From: CAZJDM01 sp964544765
GTDB lineage: Bacteria > Bdellovibrionota_B > Oligoflexia > CAYFLR01
Assembly: GCA_964544765.1 (NCBI GenBank)
Contig: CAZJDM010000002.1
Coordinates: 10,340 to 74,339, forward strand
Direction of reading: 5' to 3'
DNA length: 64,000 nt
The notes under the pieces are model-generated. The model was not told the DNA's origin. It saw nothing but the letters and a program-made list of their open reading frames with translations, and made no database searches. Below are positions 49,001 to 58,000 of this stretch, piece by piece. Numbering within the stretch: the stretch's first letter is position 1; every line of letters begins with the position of its first letter. The position numbers and the translations under genes were made by a program.

Positions 49001-52000
49001 CCTGATGATAATATATTTGAAGGACGTCAAAGTATAGCCTTAGAAATAGACAATTCTACTCCCGGCGAAGTTGATGTATCAGCAAATAATCATACCATAC
49101 GCATTAACGATGATGATGACGCACCTGAGATTAATTTTGTCGACCTTACTCAAAACTTTAATGAACCAGACGGCACCACCAATATAGGTGTCACTCTTTC
49201 TAATCCCATTGATGGCGTTACCGTCTCCTTCGAATACTTAACCGATCCAAACAGTACAGCTAACAGTGCTGATGACTATAGTTTTCTTACCAACAACCCT
49301 ATAGCAATTACCGCTCCCGACACCTCCGCTACCATCACTTTAAGCATCGCTAACGATATAATTTTCGAGGCTGATGAAACTGTATCCATCTCCTTGGACG
49401 CTGGCAGCCTGGATAATGGTGTTTTAGGTTCGACTACCTCCACTCATACGGTTACTATTATTAACGATGATCCCATACCCGAGATAGATTTCACCGTAGA
49501 TAGTCAAACGGTTAATGAAGGAGCCGTATCTTCGGCAACAGTTTCTCTTAGTATGTCATCCGCATCCGTATTGGATACAACCGTAGTACTTACCCTAGGC
49601 GGAACAGCTACTGATATTGACGATTATACTTTTAACTCATACTCTATAACTATTGACGGCGGAGTAACTACAACTTCGGTATCGATAGATATTATCGATA
49701 ACAATGCCAATGAAGGTAATATACCTGAAACAATTATATTTGGTTTCGACCCCGGAGGTTTAATTTACGCTGCGGTGGGATCCATCAATCCTAATCATAC
49801 CATCAACATTAGCGATATTCTGGATTATCCCAAAATTCGATTTGCTGCTACTAGTCAGGCACCAGTGAATGAAGGGGATAATGCGGTAGTTGTAGCACAA
49901 TTAACCAAGGACACCAGTGTTGATGTATCTTTTGACTTCGAGATTTCAGGTACAGCCACCGGTGGAGGAGTAGATTATCATTATCCTATTAGTGGTACTC
50001 GCACCTTTATTGCTCCCCAGATCTCTATGTCCATTACTATTGCCATAGAGGACGATGCTCTTTATGAAGGTAATGAAAATTTTAGTATTACCCTAAGTAA
50101 TCCTCAAGAAGCTACTATTGATGATCCTAACTCCACCCACTTTGTCATCATCTCAGATAATGCTGACAAGCCAACTATCGATTTTGCCACGGCCGCTCAA
50201 ACATCTTTTGAAGGCACTTCCACTAATGTGGTTGTTTCACTTTCTAAAGCCATTGCCAATGATCTATGGGTATCTTTTGCATATCGAGCCGAAGCGACCA
50301 GCACTGCCACTAATGATGATTATACTTTCATCACAAACAGTTCCGTTACCATTACAGCTCCCGACAGTACCACTCCTATCACATTAAGCATAAATGATGA
50401 TAACATCTATGAATTGATCGAAACAATTGACATCTCTTTTGTCAACGGCAGCATCCAAAATGCCGATTTGGGAACTACTAATACCACCCATACGATAACC
50501 ATCAATAGTGACGATCCCTTTCCTTCTATCGACTTTGTTAATCCTGATCAAATTGCCTCAGAAGGAGATAACACATCTATAGCCTTAACGCTTTCTCATC
50601 CATCAGCAGAAGACGTTACAGCCGTCTTCATCTTGTCTGGCACCGCCATCGGAGGAGATGATTATAGTTTCAATATGACTCCATTTAATATCGGTGCGAT
50701 GAATACCTCAGTTAACATCTCGGTAAATATTCTAGACGATATAATATACGAAGGAACCACTCCCGAAACTATAATATTCGCTTTTGACGAGAGTAATTTT
50801 GTTAACCTTAACGCTGGTACAACCCAGGATAATCATACCGTTAGCATTAATGACGACCCTGATTATCCCGAAATTGGTTTTACTACCACTAGTCAAAATA
50901 TCAATGAAGGTGAGTCAGCAACATTTAACATCGAATTAAGTAGACAAACCACTGTTGATGTATCTTTTGATTACAATATTGGCGGTTCGGCCATTGGTGG
51001 AGGTGATGATTATACCTATGCCAGTACCGGTAATCTTACTTTTACCGCAGGGCAAACAGCAATGAGTATTACCATAAGCACTATTGATAATACAGCTTTT
51101 GAGGGAGATGAGACCATAAGTGTTACCCTTAGTAATCCTGATCTGGCTAATATTGATCTGGCTAATTCGCTTCATACTATAACTATCAACGATGATAACG
51201 ACAAACCAGAAATATATTTCACTTTACCTTCCTTGAGTAAAGATGAGGGAGATTTTGTTACTGAAATCTCTGTTACCCTATCTAAACCATCTGATATTGA
51301 TATAATTGTTAATTACATCCTAGGCGGAGACGCTGAACCAGACGATCATACTTTTAGCGCTGGAGCCATTACTATTTCTTTTCCCGATACAACGGCAATG
51401 ATATCCGGGACACTAAACACTGACACCGCATACGAAGGAACTGAGGTTCTGTCCTTCAACTTAGACTCACCTATAAATGCTAATCTAGGATCTCCTAGTT
51501 CATTTTCGCTAAGCATAATTGACCCTGCTATACCTCTTATCAATTTCATCTCCGCCGGCATAACAGTGGCTGAAGATGTTGGATCAATCGATGTATCCGT
51601 CACCTTATCTAACCAGGCTATTGTACCTGTAGCCATTGGATTTACAGTGGGTGGAACAGCATTAAAATCTCAAAACGACCATAATTTATCACCCTCAAGC
51701 TTTTCAATAGCTTTTCCCAATTCCACCGACACTATAACTGTTCCTATTACTGACGACCTGGTATATGAGGGTAATGAAACAATATTGATTTCCCTTAACG
51801 CTGGGTCTGCCCAAAATACCGGAGTCGGAGCCCAAGCTGACTACACCATAACCATTAATGACAACGGAGATTTTCCTAAAGTGACCTTTGATCCACCCAG
51901 CCAAACTATTCCAGAAGGAAATCCCGCCACAGTAACTGTTACCATGGATAAAGCCAGCACCTTAACCGTTTCCGTCCCCTATACCATCAGCGGAACAGCC

Positions 52001-55000
52001 ACTGGTGGTGGTGACGATCACAATTTTGCTAATGGCACCTTCTCTTTCGCCGCCTACGATACTCAAGAAAGTGTAAGTGGAAACACCATTGATAATAATA
52101 TTTTTGAAAATAATGAAACCATTATATTCACTATGGGTACTCCAACTAATGCTGAAAAGGGAAGTAATACCACTGCCACCATAATCATAGACGACATAGC
52201 GGATCATCCAGTATTGGAATTTGTCAATTCAAGCATAGAAATAGCTGAAGAGATAGGAACAACAGCTGTACCAATGCTGCTTACACGAGTAGCCAATAAT
52301 CCAGTAACAGTCGATTATACTGTAACAGGTATTGCAGTTGCTCCGCAAGATCATGATCTTCTAGCAAGCGGTCAATTTATTATCCCTGCCACCCAAACTA
52401 ATTTTTCCTTAACGATAGCCATACAAGATAATGACTCCTATGAAGGATTCGAGTCATTCACCATCTCTCTCGATAACGCTGATAACGCATCTATCAGTAG
52501 TGTTAAAAAAACTTACACCGTTAATATAGATGATAGTAACGATATACCACAAGCTTACTTTATCTCAGCCGGACAAACAGCTAATGAAGGAGAATTACCC
52601 AAAGTAAATGCCATCATCTCCAAACCGATCTCTATCCCGGTTGAAATTGATTATTCTATCACCGGCACCGCCGAAGCCAGTGATCATGGTTTTACTGCTG
52701 GCACCATAACTATTGACGCTGGATTGACTAATTTTCAAATGTCTGAGCTTATAGCTAATAATGATATTTTTGAGGACGATGAGACCATTATTTTTACCAT
52801 GACCTCCACAGATCAAGGAATTTTGGGAACACAAGATACACATACCATCTTGATCGATGATGATGAAGATAAACCACGCATTTCGTTTACCACTGCATCC
52901 CAAACCGTAGCTGAAGATAGTGAGTTGGCCTCAATTGCCATCACCCTTACCAGTCAAAGCGATTTTGCCATTACAGTGGATTACACTGTAGATGGTACCA
53001 ACAGTACCGCATCAAATCCAGATGATCATACTTTTGAAACAACAAGATTTTATCTTTCACCCTACCAGGCTTCCTACCAGGTATCGCGAACCATAGTTAA
53101 TGATAACACCTTTGAAAGTCCCGAAACAGCTGTACTATACTTAACCAATCCTGTGGGCGCCGTTCTTGAGGATCCCCAAACTCATACTATTACTATTACT
53201 GATGTAGGTGACGTACCAGAAGTTTCCTTTATTTCGTCCGGACAAACTTATAACGAAGGTGACTCACCTTCCATCCAAGTAACTATTTCTAATCCTGTTG
53301 ATATTGAAGTAATAGCGGAATATACAGTTACCGATATAAGTACAGAACTTGACGATCATCAATTTGTCAATGCCAGCTTCACCTTTTCCGCTTTAAATTC
53401 CACTGCTACCTTAACAAAGCTGATTAATAACAATAGTACCTTTGAAGATACCGAGTCTTTTTCATTAAGTCTGACTGATACCGATACAATCGATATCGGT
53501 GATATCAGCACCTATACTGTAACTATAAGCGATGAAGAAGATCTACCTTCTATTTACTTTGCGATTGCCAGTCAAAACAAAACTGAGGGAAATCCTGCCA
53601 CTGTCATTGTTGTGCTATCAGGAGGTACAGAACTTAATACCTCGGTTCAATATTCTGTAAGTGGAAGCGCTACTTCCACAGATCACACGTTTGTAAACGG
53701 CACTTTCAATATCGCTTCTCCCGGTAATATGGCTCAAATAGATAAAGTTATCCAACAAGACACTAAATACGAGGGAAATGAAAATATTGTTTTCACCCTC
53801 TCCAATCCGGTAAATGCCCAATTAGGAGGTCAGACCACTCATACTATTAATATAGATGATGAAAGCGATAGACCATCAGTTTCATTTTCAGCTTCAGCCC
53901 AAGAAGTTAACGAAAATTCTGGATTCGCTGCTGTATCCGTTTCATTAACCAACCCCACTTACTTACCAGTAGCAGTTAATTACGCAGTGGATGTTAGTAG
54001 TACGTCCTCAGGTACCGAGCATGGGTTCTCTACAGAAACTTTTACAATTACGCCTCCTTCTCTATCAGCTTCCATAATAAAAGCCATAAACGATGATAAC
54101 GCTTATGAAAGTGATGAAACAATCGTATTAACATTAAATTCTCCTTCCAATGCCGACTTGATCGATCCGCAGACACATACCATTACCGTCAAAGATGATG
54201 GTGATATACCAATTATTAATTTTACTGCGGCATCACAAACCATTAATGAAGGTCTTTCAGCTTATATAACAGTTGAAATGCCTATTGCCGCTGACATAGA
54301 TATTGAAGTCGGATATCAAGTAACTGGAGGTAGCGCCGAATCAGCGGACCATGAATATACTACCGGTAGTTTAATTATTACATCCGGCAATACAGACGCA
54401 TCTACTAATAAACTTATCTTAAATAATGATATCTATGAAGGTGAAGAAACTATCATTATCAGCCTAATAGATTCACCAGATATTGATATTGGCACAACTG
54501 GAACTCACACTATTACCATTGATGATTCAGCTGATAAACCAGCAGTTTATTTTGCTACCGACAGTCAGACAAAGTTTGAAGGTAACTCGGCTACCATTAG
54601 AGTCAATCTCTCCAAAGTTACCGAAATACCTGTAACCGTTGACTACACTACTACAGGCAGTGCCACAGTAGCCCAGGATCATACCTTCCCGGAATCCGGT
54701 TCTTTTACTCTTAATCCTCCAAACAATACTATTACCCTAGACAAGACCATTAGCACTGATCCTGCATATGAAGGGTTTGAAACGGTTGTATTTACTTTAT
54801 CTAATGTAAGTGGAGCTACTTCGGGAACCCAAGATGTCCACACTATTACCATAGACGACGAAGATGATAAGCCAACGGTTTATTTTTCCTCTACCTCTCA
54901 GACAGTGGATGAAAACTCCGGGTTCGCCGCTATATCAGTGGCTGTCTCTAACGCCACTTATCAAACTGTAACCGTAAATTATTCAGTAACTGGCGGTACA

Positions 55001-58000
55001 GCGACTGTCAGTGATCATGAATTTACTTCTGGTACTTTCTCCATCGCGCCACTTAATTTAGAAGCTACTATACTCAAAACCATTAAAAATGATGATGCCT
55101 ACGAAAATGATGAAACACTTGAAATAACCCTTAACACTCCCAGTAACGCCACACTGGTTAATCCTAAGGTTCATAATATAACTATCAAAGACGACGGAGA
55201 CGTACCTCTGGTTTCTTTTATTGATACTGAGCAAGCAATAGATGAAGGTTTACCCGCCACTATTGATGTAACAATATCCAGTCCAAGCGCCGTTCCTACT
55301 GTCGTTGAATATATCTTAACCGGTGGTGATGTGGAAGCAAATGATCACGATTTTGCTAATGGCAATGTTACAATAGCCGCTGGTAGTTACTCAACATCTT
55401 TTGTAGGATCTATACTGCAAAACAATGTTTATGAGGGTGAGGAAACATTAACCATATCACTAGTAGACACACCCACGGTCAATCTCGGAACTAAAAATAC
55501 TCATACTATAACTATTAATGATTCAGACGATAAGCCAGCACTTAAATTTGCCACTGCTTCTCAAATTAAGTCAGAAACAACTGCTACCGAAAATGCCACC
55601 ATTACCATTGTCCTTACCAAACGGTCCGATTTAACCCTAAACGCTGATTTTGTAGTCGGTGGATCTTCCAATAGCTCAGATCACGGTTTTATATCTCGGG
55701 CAATTACTCTTAATCCTGGATTTACCCTTTTTGAAGAAACTAAAACTATTAAAAATGACAACACCTACGAAGGTGAAGAAACTATTTACTTTACTCTGCA
55801 AAATGCTAATACTGCTGACCTAGGGGTAATGGACAACCATATTATTTACATTACTGATGACCAGGATATTCCCACCATCGCCTTTACCAGCGATAGTCAA
55901 AGTGTAAGTGAAGCCACTGGAGTAGCAACTGTATCGGTCGAGGTATCTAATCCAACCTTAATACCGGTATCTGTTACATATGTTGTAGATGCCAGCAGTA
56001 CTGCCACCGCGGGAGATCATTCTTTCGCTACATCTACGATTGAAGTGTCATCACCTGAGACAACCGGCTATAAAATTTCTAACATAACTGATGATGCTAT
56101 ATTCGAATTTGATGAAACGATAGTATTAAAACTACAAAGCGCTAATATTGCCTCGATTGTTAACCCTAACACCCATACCATTACCATCACCGACAATGGT
56201 GACCGCCCATCAGTATTCTTTAGTTCACCTAGTCAGTCAGTAGCTGAAGGCGGAAATCCAACTGTAACGGCTAAACTTTCTGAGACTGTTGAAATAACCT
56301 TAGTAGTTGATTATACGATAGGAGGAGGAGACGCGGAAGAGACTGATCATGGTTTTACTAGTGGTAGTTTTACTTTCAATTCTACCAATACCGCTTCTGT
56401 TCAAAGAACATTGATCCAAGACGATGTCTATGAAAACTCTGAGACAGTGGTTTTTAATTTGATGTCCGGCGCTAATTATAGTGTCAGCAATCCTACATCT
56501 CATGTCTTATCTATTCTAAATGAAGAAGATAAACCAACTGTTCGTATTGTTGATTCCTCTCAAACCCTAAATGAAGGTGATAATGCCCTAGTAATGGTGC
56601 AACTCAGCAACGCCGCTGAAACAACGGTTACTGTAGATTATACCGTTGGGGGAACCGCGGAGTCCAGCGATCATCCTTTTATCAGCAATAGCACTATCAC
56701 TTTTGATCCACTAGCTACCACCAAAACTGTGGTTGGGAGTATTATAGATGACACCATTTATGAAGGTAATGAAACAGTAATTCTCACACTTTTAAATCCG
56801 TCTAATACGGACATTCACGAGACCCTATATCGCCAAACCATTACTATTCAGGACAATGGAGACTGGCCCGAAATAGCATTTGCAACAGCAAACCAAACAG
56901 TTGATGAAGGAGATTTCACTGAAGTTGTTGTTTCCCTTTCTAATTCAGCTGAATTAACGATTACCGCCAATTATACCATCGACACCGTGGATAGTTCTGC
57001 TGATAGCAACGATCATAGCTTTGTTACCTCTGGATCATTTACTGTTTATCCCAATAATCTAACCAGTAGTATGGGAGATATATTAACCAATGACGATATT
57101 TATGAAGGAAGCACCCCCGAAACATTAATATTTAATCTTTCTAATCCTGGAAACGCTACCTTAGGAGAGCCTAACGCCCATGTTATTTATATAGATGATG
57201 TAGATGATATACCGATTGTAGAATTAGTCGGTACCGCCTCTAATGCCCTAGAGGGGGAAACTGTGACCTTAACCCTAAATATGACCAGAAAGGTACAATC
57301 AGATGTAATTATACCGGTTATAATTTTTGGAGGTTCTGCTGAAAGAGATGCTGATTACACTTTCTCTTATAGTTCGATTACTATTCCTCAAAATTCATTA
57401 TCCAAAGATTTTTCATTCAATATTCTAACAGATTCCTATACAGAATTTGATGAAACCATAATAATTGACTTTCTTCAACCCGACTATGGAATCTTAGGTG
57501 GCAACAACAGATATACTGTTACCATCCTGGGAGAAACTAGTTGTACTATAACTGACAATACTAACTGGCCCCCAGGTAATCTGAGTGATTGTTCAACTCT
57601 ACAAATAGCTGCAGGAGGAACGTTAAATACCGATTCAGACTCTACTGTTACTGTTGATAATTTAATTATCTACGGAGAATTAGTTAATAATGGTTCTCTA
57701 GTAGTTAACACCGAGGTGCAACTCTACGCGGGAATCTATACCCAAACCAAAACTGGCTCATTTACTAGTGGAGCTACGACTGATTTGAAATTCAAATCCG
57801 GGACATCAAGTTGGAGCATCTATAATCATGCTGGATTAACCATACCTACTTTCAGGAACATTAACATTAATGTAGATGCTTTCGCAAGTCAAATAACAAA
57901 TAATAGCTATAGTAATTATGGTGAGGGAGAAAGCCACGGGCTTATTATGAAAGCCACCAATAACCTAACAATACCCTCCGGATCAGGTATCGATGTAACG

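Noticed and set aside
50118..50387. Alternative-frame ORFs within the giant gene
   Set aside because: They are shadows of the repetitive Calx-beta coding sequence; the main frame is open for 17.6 kb.
47726..57541. CRISPR-like or IS-derived repeat array
   Set aside because: The periodicity is at protein level (about 113 residues) with diverged DNA, and it stays in one reading frame.
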